This document shows positions 24,016-36,179 of a stretch of DNA of 60,000 nt, piece by piece. The notes beneath the pieces are model-generated. The model saw only the letters and a program-made list of their open reading frames with translations, was not told the DNA's origin and searched no databases. The DNA is from Antedon mediterranea. Lineage: Eukaryota > Echinodermata > Crinoidea > Comatulida > Antedonidae. Location of the stretch: NCBI RefSeq assembly GCF_964355755.1, contig NC_092673.1, forward strand, positions 20,219,001 to 20,279,000, read 5' to 3'. The number at the start of each line of letters is the position of its first letter. Within the stretch, counting starts at the first letter, position 1. Position numbers and translations under genes: made by a program.

Positions 24016-24023
24016 AGTATAAT

Positions 24024-24623
24024 GTTTATTGACAACAGTTATTAAATTACATTGTATGTTATTGTGAAGACCCTAGTGTAGGTCTACTTCATCAATATAC
24101 CAGATAAAAACAATACTATATTGTTATTGGCTTAGAATTGTAGATGCTATAATTGTAATTAGTATAGGTTTCTGCCGCGATTGATCTATGCTAATGTTTT
24201 TATGACATTAAAGTAGCATTTTATAAGACAATAACTAGTTGTTGTCTCAGCGCGCCTACATGTAAAATTACAAAATCAGCAAGGATACTAGGCCTTCTAG
24301 GCTTACTAGTAAACCATATGATTTGCCGACATTGATACTGCCTAGGTAGGCCTAGGCTAATCTTAAGTGTAGTAGATACAATGCGTAATCATGATCTATA
24401 TACTCACCGTTGTCTTACTTCTTGTGTGAATAATAATAGGTACTTCGTTTGTTCGTGATTAAGTTTGCCCTGCGTGTACTTTTCAAAACGACCGCTAGGT
24501 AACGTATCGCAACTATACATAGCCAGCCAATCCCGGATCTGGGATCGCTGTTTTCATTCAATTAGGCCCGGTGATTGGATGTGATGTGGATGACATAACC
24601 ACTAGTCAATCACCAGGCACTAC
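24024..24623. other. Spacer without recognised gene
   Basis: AT-rich DNA with TAGGCCTAGG near 24340. An interrupted inverted repeat (GGTGATTG and CAATCACC) lies at about 24570-24615, just before the first copy of the tandem unit. No gene is seen. Confidence 0.4.
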
Positions 24624-25300
24624 AATTTAAATATAATCACATCGATAATTAAGGGGATTTATGAAGAAACCACTGCTTAGCCATATATTAAAAACACGAT
24701 TGTTGTATGTGTGAACACCGGCCACGCTAACAACATACATGGTCAAATGCATAATTTAATATTCTATAGATTAACGCAATTTTAATGACAGAAGATGGCA
24801 GGCAAATGAGAATAATTCAAATATAAAAATTGCATATTTTATTAATATTACCAACTACTTAAAATTACCAGTCGTAAGAAAGTGAACTTTTCGTAGTCCG
24901 ATTGTGATGAAACTAAAACAGAGTTGTTCAGCAATATATTTTTGTTGTCAATTAATCATCGACGCAGACATGTCAATAGAACATTCAGACTGCGCATACG
25001 ATTCTACATGGTTACGTTTTGGTCTAAAAAAATGTAACAGTTGATTCGCAGCGTTCTACACAGAGAGGGCCGCGGTTAGAGACACGGAGTTCAATGAGCG
25101 TGTTTGTTTAATTGGCAAGCAGTGCTTTAGTATAGGCAAGCGCGTTATAAAATCATTTGATGTCACCGTCGATGCATACCCTTCTATTCTTTTGATATAC
25201 AGAAAAGTTTTAAAGTACATTACTTTTTGAAAGTTCATTTTTTTCTGAGAGCACGCGACTTATGGCTGTTGGCCTTGTTCATCAATGTTTAGCTTAAGTT
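24624..25300 (+). repeat. Internally deleted copy of the 3-4 kb tandem unit (copy 0)
   Basis: The sequence matches 25696-26270, then jumps within TTCTATTCTT to the segment found at 28026-28133. Roughly 1.75 kb of the unit is missing. It ends at AGCTTAAG and passes into the first G-rich array. Confidence 0.8.
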
Positions 25301-25302
25301 TA

Positions 25303-25525
25303 GGGTAATTGTTCCTAGGGGGTAATTGTCCGGGGGGTAGTTGTCCAGGGGGTAGTTGTCCTAAGGGGGTTTTTGTCCTAAGGGGGTAGTTGTCCGGGGG
25401 GGGGGTATTTGTCCGGGGGTAGTTGTCCTAAAGGGGTAGTTGTCCTAAGGGGGTAGTTGTCCAGGTGGTGGTTGTCCGGTCCGGGGGGTAGTTTTCCGGG
25501 GGGTAAATGTCCAGGAGGTGAATAT
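25303..25525 (+). repeat. G-rich minisatellite array, first copy
   Basis: About 17-20 bp units such as GGGGGTAGTTGTCCTAA. It starts TAATTGTTCCTAGGGGG, the same start as the arrays near 29260 and 34830. The minus strand reads as proline-rich low-complexity ORFs; these are not genes. Runs of four or more G are dense. Confidence 0.85.
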
Positions 25526-25539
25526 CCGGATACGTAGCA

Positions 25540-25714
25540 GTACATCTCTATAAAATGTGGATAATTTTGTAAGCAGAGGAGATTTTTTAGAACAATTACA
25601 AGAGAATATGTTTTTCTCACAAATGGCCTCAAACTCTGTGGTTAAAAAAACTTTCCATTTTGCATCCCCATCATCCAGGTACCGTTTTATCCAACACAAT
25701 TTAAATATAATCAC
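25540..25714 (-). pseudogene. L1-like ORF2 C-terminal fragment
   Basis: The minus-strand frame contains CWIKRYLDDGDAKWKVF and LSTFYRDVLLRI. It parallels a segment of the intact LINE at 39704-43060 (VKWYRRLYENDDAKWKYL ... VPPFYLSVIKS). The fragment is about 58 codons long and runs straight into the G-rich array. A second copy is at 29495-29669 and a shorter one at 35060-35150. Confidence 0.6.
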
Positions 25715-28616
25715 ATCGATAATTAAGGAAATTTATGAAGAAACCACTGCTTAGCCATATATTAAAAACACGATTGTTGTATGTGTGAACACCGGCCACG
25801 CTAACAACATACATGGTCAAATGCATAATTTAATATTCTATAGATTAACGCAATTTTAATGACAGAAGATGGCAGGCAAATGATAATAATTCAAATATAA
25901 AAATTGCATATTTTATTAATATTACCAACTACTTAAAATTACCAGTCGTAAGAAAGTGAACTTTTCGTAGTCCGATTGTGATGAAACTAAAACAGAGTTG
26001 TTCAGCAATATATTTTTGTTGTCAATTAATCATCGACGCAGACATGTCAATAGAACATTCAGACTGCGCATACGATTCTACATGGTTACGTTTTGGTCTA
26101 AAAAAATGTAACAGTTGATTCGCAGCGTTCTACACAGAGAGGGCCGCGATTAGAGACACGGAGTTCAATGAGCGTGTTTGTTTGATTGGCAAGCAGTGCT
26201 TTAGTATAGGCAAGCGCGTTATAAAATCATTTGATGTCACCGTCGATGCATACCCTTCTATTCTTTAATCCATGGTTCGTCGCACATACTTGTTTATGTG
26301 GTGAAGATAACAGATCGGATCTCCTCTGTTTGGATGCTCATTAACATATCATGCACATTTATGAGTTGTTAGCTAACCATCGTTATTTAGGAATTTCTGA
26401 GCTTATGAGTTCGAAAAAATGGTAAACTTATTTTGATTTTTTATAAGCGAAATCAATATTTTTTTCTGATTTTTTTTCGGCGAAAGTGAATAACTTTATT
26501 ATAACTACAAAACAGTCTATTCAAAATTTGATTTTTCTCATCTTTATTTTTCATGTTTTGGGGGACAATACAACTTTAAAGTATAAGCATGGGTGTTAGA
26601 TAATTATTATCCAGCACGTTTGTTTTTAGTCATATTATAATAAAGTTGAAATAATGCTGTAACTGAGTTTAGTGATTATTTAACAGTCGGAGAGCCGCGT
26701 TGGGAAATATGACCGTTATCGCTGAATTTTCGACTTCGCATGACGTCATAAATTTTAGAAGCCCTCTCTCGGCACAGAAGCGTCAACGTTTCGCGCGAAA
26801 ACATTAGCATAAAGTATACGTCATTTTATAGCTGTTTAATAAACATTAATAGGCGTAAAATTAACCATATATGGTAAGATCAGTTCCTTAAATGTTTAAG
26901 ATGTCACAGGTCACCTAATTTTCTGAATAATTTGTTGGATTTGTTGTCAGTGACAGTTTCTTTCCAAAGTTCGTGTGCAGCCGTCAAAACTGAAGTTTTC
27001 TAACAGTTGTTTGTTTACAAATTTCCCATTAGTGGGATTTGCATCCCATACAGTGAATTAAAATTGGCTTGAAACCCTATTTAAGCTTCGATTACAGACT
27101 GTGCTTGTTATTAGCTGAAGGGTCAGATCCCTTCCTGGAATTGACATTCGTTATATTTTAGTTACCTAGGAGTACGTTATGTTGTAATTAATAAATAAAA
27201 ATAATTCTGCTCTTTAGTGCTACTTTAAATCGTTGGGAAGAATTAATGATGCCTGTCTATTTAGCTTAAAATCAAGAAATGTCGTTGTGTCGCGACAGTT
27301 TGTTTTAAATAAGTTAATCTTGTACATTAAAACTAGTATTCAGTTGTGATTGATTCTTGCTATACAGCTGCAAATTATACAACAACTTGTAGTGCTGGTT
27401 TATCTATTCTAAACTTATATAAACCACAATGTATTCTTGCTAGTAACAATATTCATAAACATAAAGTTATAAAAAGTACAAGAACATTATTATCGATATT
27501 TTTTCGTAACAAATAAATCGATCTGGTAAGGCTTACAAGCAAACTGGAAGTTTGATAGAGCAAGCATTCATTGTTCTACTTTAGGCCTACACACCTTGAG
27601 AAAAATAATGAAATCGTGAATAACAAACAGTGATACAGAAACTGGTGGTGCTTGTTTTCTATTTTTAAGTTTTAAATAGCACAGTGTATTATTGCTCCAA
27701 TATGAATAATATAAGGAAGTACAAAGTACAATAACAGGCCTCTCATTGTTACCGATCTTTTTATCTAATAAACAAATCTTTCTAGTACCGGTAAATCGGA
27801 AGTGTGGTAATTGTAAAAGAAAAAATGAAACAAATTTATGCTCCAAATATTATTTGTTTTACAGCTTTATATAAGGCAGCTTTAAAAGTTCAACAATATT
27901 TACTGATTAATTTTTAGTCGCGTGGACGCGACTCAATAGTTCACTATGTCGGTCGGTCGGTCTGTCGGTCTGTCTGTCGGTCCGGTATCACTATGCGTTT
28001 TATCGCTTTTCTGTACTTTTTGAACTGTTTTGATATACAGAAAAGTTTTAAAGTACATTACTTTTTGAAAGTTCATTTTTTTCTGAGAGCACGCGACTTA
28101 TGGCTGTTGGCCTTGTTCATCAATGTTTAGCTTATGGAGTAACAAAAAGGAGTCTTGTAAATCAAAATTGCCAATGTTTGACCATTTCAAATTTACTTCA
28201 TTGATGTCGTTTGTAACATTTGCTACAATAGTGTGATATACTATACAATTAATACATGTTCTTTTAATTTTAAATACAGTTTCATGACAATAAATATCAC
28301 CTTTATTAAGTATTTCTTAGTTTTCATTGAGAATTACCTTCCAGTTCATTGGGATAATGCAGAATCGCACCATACAAAGGAAATTTTAATTACTTTCAAT
28401 TCCATACTTTGTTTCAAGATCATTCTGCGAGAGGAAAGATCCTTTGGAATTAGTTACATCTTTAGTTGTACGGATACCTGCATTCCACCACAAGTTTTGA
28501 ATATTAAAAGTTGTCTTAACGAAACAGCAATTGTAAAGTACCTGACTATTATATTTCATTTGCAGTATCTGGATTTAGTAAATAATGGTATACACTCCAG
28601 GCTAGCAGTACGGTTC
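25715..28616 (+). repeat. Tandem unit body, copy 1
   Basis: About 2.9 kb of AT-rich DNA repeated with few differences at 29670-33455. It contains a right-hand fragment of the TTAA MITE family (about 26410-26583, ending GGGGGACAAT). It also has the palindrome AGTCGCGT-GG-ACGCGACT at 27916-27933 and a GTCGGTCGGTCTGTCG microsatellite at about 27947-27985. Frames of 92 (27568-27846, minus) and 128 codons (28233-28619, plus) recur in both copies. They are unsupported as genes, because the copies are too similar for frame conservation to be informative. Confidence 0.75.
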
Positions 28617-28890
28617 TAGGACACCTACCCCCTAGACAGTAACCCCACGGATGTTTACCACCCGGACAACTACCCCCTTAGGACAACTACCCCCGGACAA
28701 CTACTCCCAGGACAACTACCCCCTTAGGACAACTACCCCCTTAGGATAACAACTCCCCGGACAACTACACCCTGGACAACAACCCTCTTAGGACAACTAC
28801 CCCCTTAGGATAACTACCCCCCGGGTCAACTACCCCCCTGGACAACTACCCCCCTGGACAACTACCCCCCGGACATCTACCCCTTCCCTT
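28617..28890 (+). repeat. C-rich minisatellite array, first copy
   Basis: Tandem ACAACTACCCCCTTAGG units, the reverse complement of the G-rich array units. With the G-rich array at 29013-29478 it forms an inverted pair around a 122-bp spacer. Confidence 0.85.
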
Positions 28891-29012
28891 AGGGCTATAT
28901 TTATGTTCAATCTTTTACTTTTGTTTACAATAATGAATAGTAATTCCTCAAAGTAACGAATTAAAATATAGTTATTAATTCCTATTATACACTGTTGAAG
29001 AGTCAGGTTGTT

Positions 29013-29478
29013 GAATGGTCTGGGTGGTAGTTGTCCGTCCGGGGGTAGTTGTTCTAAAGGGATAGTTGTCTGGGTGGTAGTTGTCCAGGGGTTAGTTGTC
29101 CTACGGAGGTAGTTCTCCTAAAAGGTTATTTGCCCTCGGAGTATTGTCCAGGTCCAGGAGGTAGTTGTCCTACGGGGAGTATTGTGTCAAAGGTAGTTGT
29201 CCGCGGGGTAATTACCCGGTGGGGGGGGGGGGGGTAATTGTCCGGGGGGGTAATTGTCCGGGGGTAATTGTTCCTAGGGGGTAATTGTCCGGGGGGTAGT
29301 TGTCCAGGGGGTAGTTGTCCTAAGGGGGTTTTTGTCCTAAGGGGGTAGTTGTCCGTGGGGTATTTGTCCGGGGGTAGTTGTCCTAAAGGGGTAGTTGTCC
29401 TAAGGGGGTAGTTGTCCAGGTGGTGGTTGTCCGGTCCGGGGGGTAGTTTTCCGGGGGGTAAATGTCCAGGGGGTGAAT
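29013..29478 (+). repeat. G-rich minisatellite array, second copy
   Basis: GTCC(N)GGGGG(T)AGTT units, longer than the first G-rich array, including a run of 12 or more G near 29221-29232. It is followed by the second copy of the L1 fragment, as at 25303-25714. Confidence 0.85.
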
Positions 29479-29494
29479 ATCCGGATACGTAGCA

Positions 29495-29669
29495 GTACAT
29501 CTCTATAAAATGTGGATAATTTTGTAAGCAGAGGAGATTTTTTAGAACAATTACAAGAGAATATGTTTTTCTCACAAATGGCCTCAAACTCTGTGGTTAA
29601 AAAAACTTTCCATTTTGCATCCCCATCATCCAGGTACCGTTTTATCCAACACAATTTAAATATAATCAC
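29495..29669 (-). pseudogene. L1-like ORF2 C-terminal fragment, second copy
   Basis: Essentially the same fragment as at 25540-25714, in the same position relative to the G-rich array. It was therefore duplicated with the unit and not inserted twice. Confidence 0.6.
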
Positions 29670-32600
29670 ATCGATAATTAAGGAAATTTATGAAGAAACC
29701 ACTGCTTAGCCATATATTAAAAACACGATTGTTGTATGTGTGAACACCGGCAACGCTAACAACATACATGGTCAAATGCATAATTTAATATTCTATAGAT
29801 TAACGCAATTTTAATGACAGAAGATGGCAGGCAAATGATAATAATTCAAATATAAAAATTGCATATTTTATTAATATTACCAACTACTTAAAATTACCAG
29901 TCGTAAGAAAGTGAACTTTTCGTAGTCCGATTGTGATGAAACTAAACAGAATTGTTCAGCAATATATTTTTGTTGTCAATTAATCATCGACGCAGACATG
30001 TCAATAGAACATTCAGACTGCGCATACGATTTCTACATGGTTACGTTTTGGTCTAAAAAAAATGTAACAGTTGATTCGCAGCGTTCAACAGAGGGCCGCG
30101 GTTAGAGACACGGAGTTCAATGAGCGTGTTTGTTTGATTGGCAGCAGTGCTTTAGTATAGGCAAGCGCGTCATAAAATCATTTGATGTCACCGTCGATGC
30201 ATACCCTTCTATTCTTTAATCCATGGTTCGTCGCACATGCTTGTTTATGTGGTGAAGATAACAGATCGGATCTCCCCTGTTTGGATGCTCATTAACATAT
30301 CATGCATATTTATGAGTTGTTAGCTAACCATCGTTATTTAGGAATTTCTGAGCTTATGAGTTCGAAAAATGGTAAACTTATTTTGATTTTTTATAAGCGA
30401 AATCAATATTTTTTTCTGATTTTTTTTCGGCGAAAGTGAATAACTTTATTATAACTACAAAACGGTCTATTCAAAATTTGATTTTTCTCATCTTTATTTT
30501 TCATGTTTTGGGGGACAATACAACTTTAAAGTATAAGCATAGGTGTTAGATAATTATTATCCAGCACGTTTGTTTTTAGTCATATTATAATAAAGTTGAA
30601 ATAATGCTGTAACTGAGTTTAGTGATTATTTAACAGTCGGAAAGCCGCGTTGGGAAATATGACCGTTATCGCTGAATTTTTGACTTCGCATGACGTCATA
30701 AATTGTAGAAGCCCTCTCTCGGCACAGAAGCGTCAACGTTTCACGCGAAAACATTAGCATAAAGTATACGTCATTTTATAGCTGTTTAATAAACATTAAT
30801 AGGCGTAAAATTAACCATATATGGTAAGATCAGTTCCTTATATGTTTAAGATGTCACAGGTCACCTAATTTTCTGAATAATTTGTTGGATTTGTTGTCAG
30901 TGACAGTTTCTTTCCAAAGTTCGTGTGCAGCCGTCAAAACTGAAGTTTTCTAACAGTTGTTTGTTTACAAATTTCCCATTAGTGGGATTTGCATCCCATA
31001 CAGTGAATTACCAAAAACCCGACGTATATGGATAAAGTAAGTATCAATAGTCTGTTTTACGTTAAAATTGGCTTGAAACCCTATTTAAGCTTCGATTACA
31101 GACTGTGCTTGTTATTAGCTGAAGGATCAGATCCTTTCCTGGAATTGACATTCGTTATATTTTAGTTACCTAGGAGTACGTTATGTTGTAATTAATAAAT
31201 AAAAATAATTCTGCTCTTTAGTGCTACTTTAAATCGTTGGGAAGAATTAATGATGCCTGTCTATTTAGCTTAAAATCAAGAAATGTCGTTTGTGTCGCGA
31301 CAGTTTGTTATAAATAAGTTAATCTTGTACATTAAAACTAGTATTTAGTTGTGATTGATTCTTGCTATACAGCTGCAAATTATACAACAACTTGTAGTGC
31401 TGGTTTATCTATTCTAAACTTATATAAACCACAATGTATTCTTGCTAGTAACAATATTCATAAACATAAAGTTATAAAAAGTACAAGAACATTATTATCG
31501 ATATTTTTTCGTAACAAATAAATCGATCTGGTAAGGCTTACAAGCAAACTGGAAGTTTGATAAAGCAAGCATTCATTGTTCTGCTTTAGGCCTACACACC
31601 TTGAGAAAAATAATGAAATCGTGAATAACAAACAGTGATACAGAAACTGGTGGTGCTTGTTTTCTATCTTTAAGTTTTAAATAGCACAGTGTATTATTGC
31701 TCCAATATGAATAATATAAGGAAGTACAAAGTACAATAACAGGCCTCTCATTGTTACCGATCTTTTTATCTAATAAACAAATCTTTCTAGTACCGGTAAA
31801 TCGGAAGTGTGGTAATTGTAAAAGAAAAAATGAAACAAATTTATGCTCCAAATATTATTTGTTTTACAGCTTTATATAAGGCAGCTTTAAAAGTTCAACA
31901 ATATTTACTGATTAATTTTTAGTCGCGTGGACGCGACTCAATAGTTCACTATGTTGGTCGGTCGGTCTGTCGGTCTGTCTGTCGGTCCGGTATCACTATG
32001 CGTTTTATCGCTTTTCTGTACTTTTTGAACTGTTTTGATAATACAGAAAAGTTTTAAAGTACATTACTTTTTGAAAGTTCATTTTTTTCTAAGAGCACGC
32101 GACTTATGGCTGTTGGCCTTGTTCATCAATAGCCCCTTTCTCACAGAGTTGTGTGCCAGGAATATTGCGGGAATATACCATTACCATGCCGGTATGGTTT
32201 TCTGTGAGAACGGGTCGTCTTGGCATCATGCCGGCACCATGCCGGCATCGACATGACCTGCTTTAGACCTAGTAATATTCTAGGGATATTCCCCGCAATG
32301 CCAGACGGGCATTCTGTGAGAACGTATTGCCGTTATATTCCGGGGTTCCCCGTCGAGGCTTTGACACCTTGCGCAGTCAAGTGTATCACTTTGGCGCCTA
32401 TTCAATTCAATTAACAATAATAATGTCGAACTGGAGGGATAATGAGATAAGAGAGCTGCTTAAAATAAGGGGACAAGAAGAAATTTGTAGCATAATCTAT
32501 ATAGGCCGCTAGGCTAGGCCATAATAGCTCTTTGTTTGTTGGTGCCTGACCTTTCGTCGCCTTGTAAATTGTAGGCCTACAGCCTTCTAAGGTGTTTTAC

Positions 32601-33455
32601 AGATTGCCGATGACGGCAAATTAATTGCTATACCTGTATAATATATGCACAATATACTGTACGTAGCATGTATTGCATAAATATGCTATAAAGGAAGATA
32701 ATAATCTGTAACCTAACATTCGCCGCCATATCATCGCTAGACAAAAATAATAACAATAAAGAACGCCCTCAATAATTATTTTGTCAGAGACTTTTTATTG
32801 GCCGAATATGCCCGACTCCTTTCTCACAGAAAGCCGGTATATTCCGGTTATATTTCCGGCACGATAGTCCGATGAGAATGGGTATATGCCGGTAACGATA
32901 CCGGCACGACGCCAGCACTGTACCGGTATATTGCAGCCACATCTGTGAGAAAGGGGCTTCTGTGTAGCTTATGGAGTAACAAAAAGGAGTCTTGTAAATC
33001 AAAATTGCCCATGTTTGACCATTTCAAATTTACTTCATTGATGTCGTTTGTAACATTTGCTACAATAGTGTGATATACTATACAATTATTACATGTTCTT
33101 TTAATTTTAAATACAGTTTCATGACAATAAATATCAGCTTTATTAAGTATTTCTTAGTTTTCATTGAGAATTACCTTCCAGTTCATTGGGATAATGTAGA
33201 ATCGTACCATACAAAGGAAATTTTAATTACTTTCAATTCCATACTTTGTTTCAAGATCATTCTGCGAGAAGAAAGATCCTTTGGAATTAGTTACATCTTT
33301 AATTGTACGGATACCTGCATTCCACCACAAGTTTTGAATATTAAAAGTTCTCTTAACGAAACAGCAATTGTAAAGTACCTGACTATTATATTTCATTTGC
33401 AGTATCTGGATTTAGTGAATAATGGTATACACTCCAGGCTAGCAGTACGGTTCTA
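29670..33455 (+). repeat. Tandem unit body, copy 2
   Basis: Matches copy 1 throughout with scattered substitutions. There is a small insertion near 31015-31060 and an 828-bp mobile element at 32131-32958 that copy 1 lacks. It carries the same MITE fragment (about 30370-30542), palindrome and GTCGGTCG microsatellite (about 31953-31990). Confidence 0.8.
32131..32958. mobile_element. 828-bp TIR element present in one repeat copy only
   Basis: It begins AGCCCCTTTCTCACAGA and ends with the exact reverse complement TCTGTGAGAAAGGGGCT, a perfect 17-bp TIR. Copy 1 of the surrounding unit has an uninterrupted GTTCATCAATGTTTAGC at the matching place, so this is an insertion. No target-site duplication longer than one base is visible. 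The interior is rich in CCGGTAT and TGCCGGCA motifs and has no coding frame of note. Superfamily is unknown. Confidence 0.8.
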
Positions 33456-34063
33456 GGACACCTACCCCCTAGACAGTTACCCCCCCCCCCCCCGGATGTT
33501 TACCACCCGGACAACTACCCCCTTAGGACAACTACTCCCCGGACAACTACTCCCCGGACAACTACCCCCTTAGGACAACTACCCCCTTAGGATAACAACC
33601 CCCGGGCAACTACCCCCCGGACAACAACCCCCTTAGGATAACTACCCCCGGGTAACTACCCCCGGTCAACTACCCCCCGGACAACTACCCCCTCCCTTAG
33701 GACTATATTTATGTTCAATCTTTTACTTTTGTTTACAATAATGAATAGTAATTCCTCAAAGTAACGAATTAAAATATAGTTATTAATTCCCATTATACAC
33801 TGTTGCAGAGTCAGGTTGTTGAATGGTCTGGTTGGTAGTTGTCCGTCCGGGGGGTAATTGTTCTAAAGGGATAGTTGTCTGGGTGGTAGTTGTCCAGGGG
33901 TTAGTTGTCCTACGGAGGTAGTTGTCCTAAAAGATTATTTGCCCTCGGAGTATTGTCCAGGTCCAGGAGGTAGTTGTCCTACGGGGAGTATTGTGTCAGA
34001 GGTAGTTGTCCGCGGGGTAATTACCCGGGGGGGGGGGGGGTAATTGTCCGGGGGTAATTGTCA
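33456..34063 (+). repeat. C-rich array, spacer and G-rich array, second inverted pair
   Basis: A C-rich array (33456-33705), the same 120-bp spacer as at 28891-29012, and a G-rich array (33832-34063) repeat the arrangement of the first inverted pair. Homopolymer runs (C14 near 33480, G10 or more near 34030) may be assembly-sensitive. Confidence 0.8.
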
Positions 34064-34065
34064 GT

Positions 34066-34830
34066 GGGAGATGCGGAAATTCACCACGCGATGGAATGTT
34101 TAGGGGGCCTAGCGCTTTCTTGTCACGCTATGAAGTGTGTGGTTCGTCGCAAACATACTTTGTTGGAGGCCTAGAAAATATGAAAGTTACCATACCGCCA
34201 TGGTTCTTAAATATATTTTGAAGTTTTTGTTTGTTGTTAATCGAAAGTACTTCACTGTTAAATTAATACTGATCTTGTTCTAATAATTAACGATTACAAT
34301 TATTTTTCATTTTATATAGTCCTGATGCCTAAAAAGTTTTGTAAGACAATGGAAAATTTCGTCTGCTCTCTTGTCATTGGCCAATGTATAGCCTTTGTTA
34401 CCCAGACGTGTGCAACTCGACTAAAAGCTTGACTTCATTAAGTCGAACTGCAAACTTCGACTACTTCGTTTTTTAATCGAATTTGAAGTAACTACTCGAA
34501 CTACGACTTTTTCAACTCCTCACTTTTCTTAGGATGTTTACCCTGTCTTGATAACGAAGTAATCTTGCAGGTTTCATCACATGTTTGGATTACTCTCGGT
34601 TTTCCATCTTGTTTAGGCTTACTGGGTTCACGTTTATGTTGTTTATGAAATGGTTAAAAGAGCTATTGGGAGGCCTAACAGATAATACCAACAATACTAG
34701 TTTTGGTAGATTTGTCCTCTGTATTTGGCACGATAGATCACGACATCCTTGTCAGTCATTTGTAGAAGGAATTTGGTATTACTGGCTCTGTTTACATTGG
34801 GTAAATACTACCATCAAGAGTAGACCTGGA
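34066..34830 (+). repeat. 0.75-kb duplicated segment with LINE RT fragment, copy 1
   Basis: Shares GGGAGATGCGGAAATTCACC and the following 750 bp with 37517-38280. The end encodes a degenerate CR1/L2-type reverse transcriptase segment (LSSVFGTIDHDILVSHL). It is cut off at about 34823 by the next G-rich array. Confidence 0.75.
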
Positions 34831-34835
34831 CTAAT

Positions 34836-35030
34836 TGTTCCTAGTGGGTAATTGTCCGGGGGTAGTTGTCCAGGGGGTAGTTGTCCTAAGGGGGTTGTTG
34901 TCCTAAGGGGGTAGTTGTTCGGGAGGTATTTGTCCGGGGGTAGTTGTCCTAAGGGGGTAGTTGTCCAGGTGGTGGTTTTCCGGGGGGGGGGGGGGTAGTT
35001 TTCCGGGGGGTAAATGTCCAGAGGGTGAAT
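34836..35030 (+). repeat. G-rich minisatellite array, third copy
   Basis: Starts TAATTGTTCCTAGTGGG and follows the unit order of the arrays at 25303 and 29260. A short piece of the same L1 fragment follows (35060-35150). Confidence 0.85.
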
Positions 35031-35059
35031 ATCCGGATACGTAGCAGTACATCTCTATA

Positions 35060-36060
35060 AAATTGTAAGCAGAGGAGGTTTTTTAGAACAATTACAAGAG
35101 AATATGTTTTTCTCACAAATTGCCTCAAACTCTGTTGTTAAAAAAAAAAAAAAAAATTGGTATTGGTAAAAGTGCCTAGTCTTAAAATATTACTTCTATC
35201 AAAGTTGTCATTTAGACCAGAAAATGTAGCAGTTATCAAGAATTTATATTGCTGTATTCAGTAAATATTCATCCTGCAAGAAGAACACAGTATCATCTGC
35301 TAGTTGATTTATTCTTATCAGTATTTGTAATAGTAATACCTTTAAAGTGTTTATTTTGTTTCCCTGATATTTCAAGCAATTCTGCCGCAATAAATAAATA
35401 AATATGGAAATAAGGGCAACACTGTCGTTGTCCCCTCGATGGTTAAATAATTCGAGGTAAAGCCATTATTAACTACACAGCTTGAAATATCAGTATACAT
35501 TAATTTAAACCAGTTTTTTTTTATCATTTCTCCAAACCAAATGTGTCGAGGAATTCTTTAACAAACTTTATCTTATCGAAGGCTTTTTCAAAATCAACAA
35601 ATAATAACAAATTATTTTAAAAAAAAGACGCTCGACACATTTGGTTTGGCTTTAAATTTTCTACAATGATCTTCCTCTATCTATCCGCAAATCCTTATGC
35701 TTTTCCTCTTTCAAAACTAGACTTATGACATTTCTCAAAACATTTAAAAATGTTTTTCTATAGCGTTTTTTTTTACATCTAATACAAGACGGATATTTTC
35801 TCTATGTAGCGATTTAAAAAAAAAAACCGTTTGTTCCAGGTTTTTTATATTTGCCAACGTTTCTTTCATTCGTGTAGCAATTAGTTTTGCTATATTTTTG
35901 TAGTCTACGTTTAGTAGCGATATTATTGGACGCCAATTTTTTAACTCTGTTGGATTTTTTTCTCCTTTTGGTAATAAAGATATAACTCCTCTTCGTTGAG
36001 ATAACATACCTGTATGTTGGGAATATGAAATTGATTGCATTAAACATACCTAACAACATT
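35060..36060 (-). pseudogene. Degraded L1-like ORF2 (RT core)
   Basis: Minus-strand motifs of an L1-type reverse transcriptase appear in order. NWRPIISLLNVDYKN and SLHRENIRLVLDV lie within 35744-36040, VDFEKAFDKIKF near 35560-35610, and the catalytic NLADDTVFF equivalent near 35290. Stops and frame changes separate them. A piece of a CR1-like LINE end (about 35650-35745) interrupts it. A 19-bp inverted repeat (35532-35550 and 35631-35649) marks a rearrangement. Confidence 0.65.
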
Positions 36061-36179
36061 CCAAAACATTTTATAAAATTCTATAGGCAGAATATCAGTA
36101 CCATAAGGAGACTTATTATTTTTCATAGATGTTATGGCTGCTGAATATTCTATATCTAGAAGTTCCGAATTACATTTTT

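Noticed and set aside
29126-29587. Proline-rich 153-codon minus-strand frame
   Set aside because: It is a translation of the G-rich minisatellite joined to an L1 fragment.
28233-33456. 128-codon plus-strand frame present in both tandem copies (28233 and 33070) and 92-codon minus-strand frame (27568 and 31573)
   Set aside because: The copies are too alike at DNA level for frame conservation to mean selection, and the proteins look like translated AT-rich DNA.
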